From Vibrio inusitatus (GTDB taxonomy: Bacteria > Pseudomonadota > Gammaproteobacteria > Enterobacterales > Vibrionaceae), in contig AP024879.1 in assembly GCA_024346935.1 (NCBI GenBank), positions 992,001 to 1,056,000 on the forward strand: DNA of 64,000 bases, written 5' to 3'. The notes below the pieces were generated by a model. The model made no database searches, was not told the origin of the DNA, and worked only from the letters and a program-made list of their open reading frames with translations. The position numbers and the translations under genes were made by a program. Position 1 is the stretch's first letter, and each line of letters opens with the position of its first letter. This document shows, piece after piece, positions 44,641-52,753 of the stretch.

Positions 44641-45103
44641 GTGTTAATTCCTGTACTATGAAATATATTTAAGGGTGGACTTTCAATTACTTGATGACAT
44701 ACAAAATATAAGCACCTTAGAGTTGGTTATCGCTTATTTGATTTATACTCGCGTCAAGCTTTAACCAAATAGCAATGTGTCTCGTTTACACATAATCATG
44801 ACTAAATTAAAATACTCCTACTTATGAAGGAAAGTATCTAAAGCACGTTTTATAGAACCTTAACTAGCAGCACTGATAAGTTTAATTAATAACAAAAGTT
44901 AATGAATTACTATAACAAGTCACTCACTTTGAACAACTCTTATTCTACCCATATTCGACTCTTAAAAAACATTGTCGACTAAATCAAAAAAATTACTAAA
45001 CGATTAAAATCTAATACATTTATTATCTATAATTTAATCTATGTGTATAGAAATCAAAAATTGATGCTAATAAATACTGAGCCTGGCTATATATGCGCAT
45101 AAT
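44641..45103. other. AT-rich gap between rmlC and the permease gene
   Basis: About 460 bp upstream of rmlC with no supportable gene on either strand. It is long enough to hold a promoter for rmlC and the genes after it, but no consensus site could be chosen. No strong hairpin followed by a T-run was found. Confidence 0.4.
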
Positions 45104-46402
45104 TCAATCAGAACCATTAATGGAAAAAATATTAAAAATAACCAACCCAAATACACACCAAAGAAAAAGAACAATAGTAGATACCAATGGTATGTTTGAT
45201 TCAAAAAATGGTGTCAAAAGAAATATCAAAAATAATAATGAGCATCCAATCCCTGCGACAGAAATACATTTCCTTATACGTGTATTGGAAAGCTTATATG
45301 CTGCTAAAGAGGTAACAAGATATGCAAAACTAGCTCCAACAGATGATATATCTACAAACCAAAACAAAGCATTTCTACCAAAAAAAGGAACTATCATAGA
45401 AATTAAGGATACAAAGATTATTACTTCTCTAAAACCACACCTCTTAGTAAAGTGGCTAGGGACCATCGCTGCTGTTAAACGTGTAGAGGTCATAAAAAAG
45501 CCGTTCAAACCAGATAGCACCGCACCGAACATAGCTAAACCTACAATGATAAGAGCTACAGGCCCCATGAGATTGTATACAGCATCACCAGTAGCCCATG
45601 CATGAGCATTCAAAGACTCATTGGGTAAACCAAATGCAGTAACAACATTGATCGCGTTATACACAAAACCGCCAAATATTACGGCGACTAAGGCCATTAA
45701 TGAGGCTGTTTTGGCATTTACTTTTGATTCGCTGCTAACCTGGGCAACTGTATCAAAACCAATGAATGCCCAAGGAGCAAACGAAATAATTTTTATAACT
45801 GAATTTATGTCTAAATTACCATAGTTTGACTCGAAATTTTCGTAATGAACAGGTGAGGACACCGTCAACGTACCGATAAACAAAATAACTACACAAACCA
45901 ATAGGATAAATACCATAGTATTTTGCATTGTTGACGAAAAGTTTAAACCTCTTAACTGCACGTAACAAAAAAAGAATATTGCAGTTAGTGAAATAATAAG
46001 ATCGTTCAAGTAAACGGGAAATTCTACAATAGTATACAACAGCAATCCCTTTGAATAAAAAGGTAATACCTTTTCAAACACCATAGGTATCGCAGTAGCG
46101 TTCAATGGAATGATAGAAACGTAAGCTAATAATAAAACCCACCCTGTTGAAAAGCCAACTTTATTGCCGAACTCTTCCCTCGCGAATGTATACTCTCCAC
46201 CTTTACTTCGATATTTACTCATCAAAACAGAGTAATTACTTTCAATAATCGCAATCATAACAATTGCAACAGAAAATCCAATCAAGGTATTTAATACGCC
46301 TGCGTTATTCAAGAAGAAGGTCCCCGGAAGCATAAATGCCCCCCAACCTATAACTGACCCTAATGCAATAGTAAATAATTCGATTTTTCCAATATTTTTC
46401 AT
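45104..46402 (-). CDS. APC-superfamily amino-acid permease
   Basis: A 432-aa integral membrane protein with about 12 helices. It starts with IALGSVIGWGAFMLPGTFFL (the GSxIGxGxF substrate loop of APC carriers) and has SFAPWAFIGFDTVAQVSSE in helix 6, also conserved in that superfamily. It imports or exchanges an amino acid or related compound across the inner membrane. Such a gene is unusual inside a polysaccharide cluster. It neighbours a TupA-like ATP-grasp gene, so a role in supplying an amino acid for decorating the glycan is conceivable. Confidence 0.85.
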   Translation of the reverse strand: MKNIGKIELFTIALGSVIGWGAFMLPGTFFLNNAGVLNTLIGFSVAIVMIAIIESNYSVLMSKYRSKGGEYTFAREEFGNKVGFSTGWVLLLAYVSIIPLNATAIPMVFEKVLPFYSKGLLLYTIVEFPVYLNDLIISLTAIFFFCYVQLRGLNFSSTMQNTMVFILLVCVVILFIGTLTVSSPVHYENFESNYGNLDINSVIKIISFAPWAFIGFDTVAQVSSESKVNAKTASLMALVAVIFGGFVYNAINVVTAFGLPNESLNAHAWATGDAVYNLMGPVALIIVGLAMFGAVLSGLNGFFMTSTRLTAAMVPSHFTKRCGFREVIIFVSLISMIVPFFGRNALFWFVDISSVGASFAYLVTSLAAYKLSNTRIRKCISVAGIGCSLLFLIFLLTPFFESNIPLVSTIVLFLWCVFGLVIFNIFSINGSD

Positions 46403-46546
46403 AAAGTTGCTATTTTAGTGGTTAGATAAATATGCCGGTTTCTCTAATAATACTCTATTAATAACTCCCATTCCTTTCGGGGTGAAAGCACTATTACTAA
46501 ACTACAGCGAAATATTTGACATCAAGAGTTAATCCTTGATCAGTTT

Positions 46547-47446
46547 TCAAATTTTCCAATATTTCCCCCATTCTATATCGAATTCACTTGGTATTATCTT
46601 TGCGTACCCGCGGTTGGGTGCGAAAGTTAACTCGCCGAAGTATACATCATTGTTGATTGTATATAAGTCTACTCTTACATAGTCAAAATCTACAGAGAGT
46701 GACCTAGAAATAGATAATAACTCTGATAAGTTGTCTGGTTTCAGATGAACTATCGATGATTTTTTATTCAAATAAACAACATCTAATTCATTCCATTCAG
46801 TATCATATATGTCATTTGTTGTATGAGAGCTATTCGCCACTTGTATGAATTTTGCCTCACCATGAAAACAGTGAATTTTTATGTCAGACGGCAACTCTCC
46901 CTTGTCTAACATTAATTTTTCGATAATGATTCTTGGTTGGATGTTCGAGTAGTGGCGCTCTCTTGATTCGCAACCATAGTCATGTTGCATTGACAACCAT
47001 AACTTCTTTTTTATCTCAAGTATATAATCTTCTTTACTACTTTTTTCGACAATAAATACCGTGCCACTATCATGTGTTGTTTTAATTACATATTCATCAG
47101 GCAACGACTTAAAATCTATTTGCTCAATATTATCGTATACTCCAATTAAAGGTATGAGTTTGCAATTAGATTTTTTGGAGACAAATTTTCTAACCTCATA
47201 CTTGTCCGAGCATTCAGCGTATATTATATCCTTAGGCAATTGATTTAGTTTTCGCCATTGAATTTTTTCGCTGAACGAAACTGGGTTTTCAACGTTTAAC
47301 TTATAGCCAAATTCATTTTCAAATCGAATCTTAAAGTCCGAATAATCACTTTTAATCATTGATTTTAATCGATGCTTGATTTTTCTCAACCTTGGATACG
47401 CTTTAGTTCCTTTGATTCTAATAATAATTTTTTCTTTAGTTTTCAT
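46547..47446 (-). CDS. TupA-like ATP-grasp protein
   Basis: A 299-aa protein with the TupA-family plan: FSEKIQWRKLNQL, YAECSDKYEVRKFV, LIGVYDNIEQIDFKSLPDEYVIKTTHDSG, IQPRIIIEKLM, DIKIHCFHGEAKFIQV, and FDYVRVDLY...VYFGELTFAPNRGY. TupA of Bacillus is thought to build the poly-glutamate part of teichuronopeptide, and homologues are frequent in capsule and O-antigen loci. An amino-acid ligase activity that modifies a uronic acid is plausible and fits the GalNAcA/GlcA genes. Confidence 0.85.
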   Translation of the reverse strand: MKTKEKIIIRIKGTKAYPRLRKIKHRLKSMIKSDYSDFKIRFENEFGYKLNVENPVSFSEKIQWRKLNQLPKDIIYAECSDKYEVRKFVSKKSNCKLIPLIGVYDNIEQIDFKSLPDEYVIKTTHDSGTVFIVEKSSKEDYILEIKKKLWLSMQHDYGCESRERHYSNIQPRIIIEKLMLDKGELPSDIKIHCFHGEAKFIQVANSSHTTNDIYDTEWNELDVVYLNKKSSIVHLKPDNLSELLSISRSLSVDFDYVRVDLYTINNDVYFGELTFAPNRGYAKIIPSEFDIEWGKYWKI

Positions 47447-47879
47447 ATTTTAATGCCTAGAATTATATGCATGAAATCCCATATTATAACTATATCATTC
47501 AACTTACGATCAGTGATATCTTTGAGTTATAATGCTTCTGTTCCATTTTGATAATGACAATTTTATTAAGGGCAAGATTAGGTAAACCTTGCCCGTAAGG
47601 AATAGAGAAAGATAAGTATTGTTTCGATACCCTCTAATAACTTAAAACTTGCTCCTACCGTCATTAGAAACGCTATATTGCGAACAGCTGTGAAATTCTC
47701 ACTACTTTATTCACGCCGATTACGACAACTAACTACATTTATACCAACATCAAGTAGCAAATATATTAAGCCTTAAATGTCCAACGAACTAGTGTTCGTT
47801 CTAGCATCGCTTTTGCGCTTTGCTAAACTGATGAAGTGTACAACTTACATAGTTTCTGAGGCGAGCATCCTTATTGATG
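47447..47879. other. Gap with hairpin, left of the IS
   Basis: No gene is seen. GGGCAAG (47570-47576) pairs with CTTGCCC (47588-47594). On the minus strand the stem is followed by TTAATAAAATT, a weak terminator for transcription from upstream. The part nearest the IS may include the other side of the ISAs1-type relic, but this could not be confirmed. Confidence 0.4.
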
Positions 47880-48933
47880 GGCGTTGTTGATCAATTCCAA
47901 TGACAGAGCGCACTGCTCCTAGGCGCACTGGCATTTCATGTTGCTTCACGTCGAACAGGCATTCCTAGGTCTATGACTTTGTTCATTGCTTTGATGCCAG
48001 CCAGGATCTCACCCACCTGTGCATTGTATTTGCGACAGCTCACTTTACTGCTTATGAGCTGCTTGTAACGATACATTGCTGTCTCAGAGAGTGACCTTTG
48101 ATGATAGTCATTTTCAACTTTCCACTCAGGCAACTTATCGGCTTGTAGAGCCATGACGGCAGCATTTCTTGGGTGGTCTTTTTCCCACAATGCAGCATTG
48201 GAACGAGGCGGTATCGCTGGCTTAATCCCTTTACGTTTAAGCACTTCATGGCATCTTTTCGTATCATAGGCACCATCCGCAGATACTCGGTCAATTTTGC
48301 GGCGCAATGGGTTCAGTAACGTGGGCAGAACTTCATTGTCGCCAACTGAAACCGTGCTAACTACTGCTCTGATAACTTCATGAGTGTCAGTATCGACTGC
48401 GAGATGTAACTTGCGCCAAGTTCTACGCTTCGCTACCCCGTGTTTTCGCGCTTTCCATTCACCTTCGCCAAAGACTTTAAGGCCAGTGGAGTCAATAGCA
48501 ATGTGGGCGATTGAGCCGCGACTTTGCTTTCGGTAATTAACTTCTACCGTCTTCGCTCGCTTGCTAATACACGAGTAGGTGGGAGACCTAAGAGGAGCGC
48601 CCATTAACTCGAAAACGGAGTTTACGAAGCCTTCTAGCGACCGTAGCGAAAGGTTAAAAACGCCTTTAAGCATAAGCGCCGTTTCGATAGAGACATCGCT
48701 AAACTGATTGCTTCTGCCACGGCCACCATGGTGCTCAGTACTGTACCAAGTGTCTTTCGCGGAATCGTCTACCCAAAACGTAATGGAACCACGGTTGACC
48801 AAGGCTTTATTGTACTCAGACCAGTTGATGATTTTGTGCTTCGACTTACCCACTACGCTTTCCCAAATGTTGTCTTCTGTTTGATCAGATCGTCAAACTT
48901 AGGAAAAGTTCAGCTCATTTAGGAAACAACGCC
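47880..48933. mobile_element. Complete IS5-family (IS903-group-like) insertion sequence
   Basis: Imperfect terminal inverted repeats start GGCGTTGTT at 47880-47888 and end AACAACGCC at 48925-48933. The 1054-bp length and single 305-aa transposase fit the IS903 subgroup of IS5. No clear target-site duplication flanks it, suggesting either later change or recombination between copies. It interrupts an older ISAs1-type relic. Confidence 0.8.
47936..48853 (-). CDS. IS5-family transposase
   Basis: A 305-aa DDE transposase. The N-terminal helical part contains GRGRSNQFSDVSIETALMLK and LSLRSLEGFVNSVFELM. Catalytic acidic residues are in AHIAIDSTGLKVFG (D), DRVSADGAYDTKRC (D) and RSLSETAMYRYKQL (E with the YREK-like region). 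All are intact and the frame is unbroken, so the element could be active. A relic of a related transposase lies at 12887-13096. Confidence 0.93.
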   Translation of the reverse strand: MGKSKHKIINWSEYNKALVNRGSITFWVDDSAKDTWYSTEHHGGRGRSNQFSDVSIETALMLKGVFNLSLRSLEGFVNSVFELMGAPLRSPTYSCISKRAKTVEVNYRKQSRGSIAHIAIDSTGLKVFGEGEWKARKHGVAKRRTWRKLHLAVDTDTHEVIRAVVSTVSVGDNEVLPTLLNPLRRKIDRVSADGAYDTKRCHEVLKRKGIKPAIPPRSNAALWEKDHPRNAAVMALQADKLPEWKVENDYHQRSLSETAMYRYKQLISSKVSCRKYNAQVGEILAGIKAMNKVIDLGMPVRREAT

Positions 48934-49086
48934 AATCAAAGTTATCAATATCCTCCCAAACTTCAGCACTGGATATAGCTGCAGTCCCCATTAAAAACAT
49001 GAGTTTGTGAGGGAGTGTTTTTCTTTTCACTCTTATCCTGTATTGTAAATGACCGAAATAAGCTTAAAAAGACTTGTTTCCTTCAT
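48934..49086 (-). pseudogene. ISAs1-family (IS1358-like) transposase relic
   Basis: From ATG 49086 the sequence reads METSLFKL-like residues (MKETSLFKLISVIYN). After a frame change it continues LPHKLMFLMGTAAISSAEVWEDIDNFDW. This matches the N-terminus of ISAs1-type transposases (a LP-x2-L...AxxSxAExWxDIxxF pattern). The IS5-family element is inserted at its end. IS1358, a member of this family, is known from rfb regions of V. cholerae and V. anguillarum, which fits the position. Family call is by motif. Confidence 0.5.
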
Positions 49087-49251
49087 GGTCGCTCCCCTTT
49101 TAAAGAAGTATTTGATCACCTCAGCAAATGGTCGTCTAAACGCATCTAAACTTAGCTACAAATCTGCGAGTAGAAAGTAAATTTAGTCAATATTCGATGT
49201 AACTTTGAGTCTTTTAAAATAAGTCAGTTTCATTAACACGCCCTAAACAGG

Positions 49252-49478
49252 TACAACTCGGACCAGTTTCACCTGCGTATTTTCTGTTGAGTAGTGCAAA
49301 CCTCAAGCTACCCTTCTTTAGAGTTAGGTTAATTATCCTACCCAAATTGAGTAGACTTGTCTGTTACCAACTCTTCATACTTTTTTGTTGCAAAGTTCCT
49401 ATAAATAAAACAACTCACACTAAAGACAGAAAGATCAATAATCGTTACATCAGGAGTATCGGTATCAATAACTTTCAT
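49252..49478 (-). pseudogene. rmlC: rmlC relic directly after rmlD
   Basis: Three nt after the rmlD stop, the frame MKVIDTDTPDVTIIDLSVF aligns with the start of the intact RmlC (MKVIGTDIPDVKIIEPSVF). It continues through KKYEELVTDKSTQFG to a stop. A second frame then resembles SLRGLHYxTENTQVKLVRV. It is a decayed N-terminal piece of a second rmlC. It marks the original rmlBADC order before the insertions. Confidence 0.8.
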
Positions 49479-49481
49479 ATA

Positions 49482-50357
49482 TTAACTCGTGTACTGTTTG
49501 ATATTGTTAAGTGCACACCGCCAATCACTTGGATTCAGTTTAAATATTGTTTTTATCTTCGAGCAGTTCATCTTTGAATTTGCTGGACGTGCTGCGGGAG
49601 TCGGGTACATTTCAGTCGAAATCGCGGTAAGCTCGGGAGTTTTTAGTAAGCCTTGGTTTTCAGCATGTTTGAAGATTTCTTCAGCAAACCCATACCAATT
49701 CACATGAGGAACCCCTGAGAAATGATAAACACCGTAGTGGCTTGGATTGTCATCTATATATAATTGATTCATCATGGCGATTAAAGAGCCTGCGATGTCA
49801 CCCGCGTAAGTCGGTCCACCGTATTGGTCGCCAACGATGGTCAGTGTATCTCGGCCTTTCCCTATGCGAAGCATTGATTTGACAAAATTGTTGCCATGCT
49901 CTCCAAAGACCCAAGCGGTTCTCAAAACGATGTGCTTGTCATTTGCCTTTGATAGAGCAATCTCACCTGCTAACTTACTTTTTCCATAGACACCCAATGG
50001 TCCAGTTTCATCATCTTCAACGTATTCACCTTCTTTGTTGCCTGGAAAAACGTAATCAGTGGAGATATGCAGAATTGTTGCGTCAACCAACTTAGCTGCT
50101 TCAGCTAGATAAAGAGGCCCATCGCGGTTAATCGCGTATGAAAGGTCGACTTCTTCTTCAGCTTTATCTACAGCGGTATGTGCGGCCGCATTAATAATGA
50201 AGTTAGGCTTAAATTCCTCTACTGTTTGAAACACAGCATCACGGTCAGTAATGTCTAGGTCTGTTCGGTCTACAGCAAGTAGCTCAACTTTATTTTTGAG
50301 CTGTTTCACTAGGCAGTGACCCACTTGGCCATTACATCCTGTCACTAATACGCGCAT
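49482..50357 (-). CDS. rmlD: dTDP-4-dehydrorhamnose reductase
   Basis: A 291-aa SDR protein with VTGCNGQVGHCLVKQL, INAAAHTAVDKAEEE (the RmlD signature), HISTDYVFPGNKEGEYVE and the catalytic YGKSKLAGE. It reduces the 4-keto group with NADPH to give dTDP-L-rhamnose. Its start overlaps the rmlA stop by 1 nt, so the two are co-translated. Confidence 0.95.
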   Translation of the reverse strand: MRVLVTGCNGQVGHCLVKQLKNKVELLAVDRTDLDITDRDAVFQTVEEFKPNFIINAAAHTAVDKAEEEVDLSYAINRDGPLYLAEAAKLVDATILHISTDYVFPGNKEGEYVEDDETGPLGVYGKSKLAGEIALSKANDKHIVLRTAWVFGEHGNNFVKSMLRIGKGRDTLTIVGDQYGGPTYAGDIAGSLIAMMNQLYIDDNPSHYGVYHFSGVPHVNWYGFAEEIFKHAENQGLLKTPELTAISTEMYPTPAARPANSKMNCSKIKTIFKLNPSDWRCALNNIKQYTS

Positions 50358-51229
50358 TACTCAGCGTCCCTCACAAGTCTCATAAGATACTGGCCATATT
50401 CATTTTTCATCATAGGTTGTGCAAGCGAAGTTAATTGTTCTTTAGATAGCCAACCGTTGCTGAACGCAATCTCTTCCAAGCAAGCCACTTTTAAGCCTTG
50501 CACGTTTTCGATAGTCTGCACAAAAGAAGAAGCCTCGTGCAAAGACTCGTGAGTACCAGTATCCAACCAAGCAAAGCCACGCCCCAGCAGCTCAACGTTT
50601 AGAGAACCATCGTTTAAGTACATTTCATTGAGAGTAGTAACCTCAAGCTCACCACGCTCAGAGGGGGTCACTTGTTTTGCCATCTCGACCACACGGTTGT
50701 CATAGAAGTACAACCCCGTTACTGCATAGTTAGATTTGGGCACTTTAGGTTTTTCTTCAATCGACACTGCACGCATGTTGTCATCAAATTCGACCACACC
50801 AAAGCGCTCAGGGTCTTTAACTTGATAACCAAATACCGTCGCACCTTGTTCTTTGCTTGCTGCACGCTTTAGTGCGTCACTAAAGTGTTGGCCGTAAAAG
50901 ATGTTGTCCCCCAGTACCAGACAACAGTTGTCATCACCGATGAACTCTTCGCCAATTAGGAACGCTTGCGCGAGACCATCTGGACTCGGCTGCACTGCAT
51001 ATTCAAGGTTGATACCGTAATCCGAGCCATCTCCAAGTAGGCGTTTGAAACTGTCGCTATCTTCTGGTGTGGTAATAATCAGAATGTCACGAATGCCAGC
51101 CAACATGAGTGTAGAAATTGGGTAATACACCATTGGTTTATCGTAAAGTGGCAACAACTGTTTCGACACACCACGAGTAATTGGATACAGACGTGTACCA
51201 GAACCACCAGCTAAAACAATCCCTTTCAT
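50357..51229 (-). CDS. rmlA: Glucose-1-phosphate thymidylyltransferase
   Basis: A 290-aa nucleotidyltransferase with GIVLAGGSGTRLYPITRGVSKQ, YDKPMVYYPISTLMLAGIRDI, LVLGDNIFYGQHF and RGFAWLDTGTHESL. It makes dTDP-glucose, the entry to the rhamnose pathway, and is inhibited by dTDP-rhamnose in known members. It sits between rmlB and rmlD with minimal spacing. Confidence 0.96.
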   Translation of the reverse strand: MKGIVLAGGSGTRLYPITRGVSKQLLPLYDKPMVYYPISTLMLAGIRDILIITTPEDSDSFKRLLGDGSDYGINLEYAVQPSPDGLAQAFLIGEEFIGDDNCCLVLGDNIFYGQHFSDALKRAASKEQGATVFGYQVKDPERFGVVEFDDNMRAVSIEEKPKVPKSNYAVTGLYFYDNRVVEMAKQVTPSERGELEVTTLNEMYLNDGSLNVELLGRGFAWLDTGTHESLHEASSFVQTIENVQGLKVACLEEIAFSNGWLSKEQLTSLAQPMMKNEYGQYLMRLVRDAE

Positions 51230-51231
51230 AA

Positions 51232-52293
51232 TTATTTCACTCCTAAACGCTCGCCTGCGTAAGAACCATCAATTACGCGACTCCACCACTCTTTATTATT
51301 CAGATACCACTCTACTGTCTTACGAATACCTGACTCAAACGTCTCTTCTGGCGTCCAACCCAATTCACGCTCAATCTTCGATGCGTCGATGGCATAACGA
51401 ACATCGTGTCCAGGACGGTCAGTGACATAAGTAATCAGGTCTTCGTAGTGAGAAACGCCTTCAGGCTTATTAGGCACTAAGTCTTCTAATAGCGCACAAA
51501 TGGTTTTAACTACTTCAATGTTCGCTTTTTCATTGTGACCACCAATGTTATAGGTCTCTCCTACAATGCCCTCTGTAACCACTTTGTAAAGTGCACGCGC
51601 ATGGTCTTCAACAAACAACCAGTCACGAATCTGCATGCCGTCGCCATACACTGGCAGAGGCTTTCCATCCAAAGCATTGAGAATCATCAACGGAATGAGT
51701 TTTTCAGGGAAGTGGTAAGGACCGTAATTGTTTGAGCAATTGGTGACAATTGTTGGTAGTCCGTAAGTTCGAAGCCAAGCACGTACTAAATGGTCACTGG
51801 ACGCTTTTGAGGCGGAATAAGGGCTCGATGGTTCGTAAGATGTTGTTTCTGTGAATAGGTCATCAGTTCCTTCAAGGTCACCGTACACTTCATCGGTAGA
51901 GATGTGGTGGAAACGAAAGGCTTGTTTCTTATCTTCGTCGAGAGCGTTCCAGTATGCGCGAGTGGCTTCGAGAAGCGTGTAGGTACCAACAATGTTAGTT
52001 TCAACGAAAGGAGCTGCACCGTCAATCGAGCGGTCTACATGCGACTCTGCCGCAAGGTGCATTACTGCGTCTGGTTTATGCTCAGAAAAAATTCTATCTA
52101 GATCAACACGGTTACAGATGTCTACTTGCTCAAATGCATAACGCTCATTTGAATCTACTTCTCGTAGCGACTCTAAATTGCCAGCATAAGTTAATACATC
52201 AACATTAACTACACTGTCCGATGTATTTTTTATGATGTGACGAATTACCGCTGAACCTATAAATCCAGCGCCACCAGTGACGAGTATTTTCAT
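51232..52293 (-). CDS. rmlB: dTDP-glucose 4,6-dehydratase
   Basis: ATG 52293 (MKILVTGGAGFIGSAVIRH) is the likely start; the open frame adds eight Lys/Asn-rich codons upstream. The 353-aa enzyme shows HLAAESHVDRSIDGA, HISTDEVYGDLEG and the YSASKASSDHLVRAW catalytic Tyr-Lys. It removes water from dTDP-glucose using bound NAD. It is the first of the rml genes read from the wzc side. Confidence 0.95.
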   Translation of the reverse strand: MKILVTGGAGFIGSAVIRHIIKNTSDSVVNVDVLTYAGNLESLREVDSNERYAFEQVDICNRVDLDRIFSEHKPDAVMHLAAESHVDRSIDGAAPFVETNIVGTYTLLEATRAYWNALDEDKKQAFRFHHISTDEVYGDLEGTDDLFTETTSYEPSSPYSASKASSDHLVRAWLRTYGLPTIVTNCSNNYGPYHFPEKLIPLMILNALDGKPLPVYGDGMQIRDWLFVEDHARALYKVVTEGIVGETYNIGGHNEKANIEVVKTICALLEDLVPNKPEGVSHYEDLITYVTDRPGHDVRYAIDASKIERELGWTPEETFESGIRKTVEWYLNNKEWWSRVIDGSYAGERLGVK

Positions 52294-52753
52294 TTTATTC
52301 TCTTTATTTTTGTTCATGAATATCTCTAAGAGTTTAAAGATACATTAATTACACTTTATTTTATGAATGAAAAACGACTCGATTTTTCATAAGCCATGAG
52401 ACACTTTTCAGCCATTTTGAGACAGTCCATTGTGGGCAATCCCTTATAAAACCTTGGTTTGCTACTTTTCCAAAAACTGCCCCAATAGGTCCATAAAAAT
52501 ATCTATCTCTATGCAGCTTAGGGCTTTGAGTGTCTGACACGTATCTAGCCGAGTTTTTGTGCATCATTATTATTGGAGACCGTTGTAGCTAAGGTCCCAG
52601 ATATTTGCTAAGCAAATTCTGGGATGACGTAGACCCTCAAACTCTGGGATTACACAAACTCGCAAACTCTGGGCTACACAGACACGAAGGATGACGAACA
52701 AGATAAAGCTGGGTGTGCCTTACCTACACTTTAGCGCTGTTTACTCAATAAAC
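52294..52753. other. Gap between wzc and rmlB with palindrome
   Basis: About 460 bp. It contains a long imperfect hairpin, CCCAG-ATTTGC-GCAAAT-CTGGG (52596-52623), and several CTCTGGG and GGATGACG words of the intergenic repeat type seen elsewhere in the window. A 68-codon minus-strand frame (52361-52567) has no ribosome binding site or known motif and is not called. No clear promoter was found. Confidence 0.45.

Noticed and set aside
45093..45605. 170-codon plus-strand frame
   Set aside because: Antisense to the APC permease gene, which has clear membrane topology; the plus-strand frame has lysine/threonine-rich low-complexity sequence.
47871..48942. Target-site duplication of the IS5-family element
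   Set aside because: The 9 bp on each side (TTATTGATG and AATCAAAGT) do not match, so no duplication is claimed.
52361..52567. 68-codon minus-strand frame between wzc and rmlB
   Set aside because: No start signal and no recognised motif, though its composition is protein-like; could be a relic.
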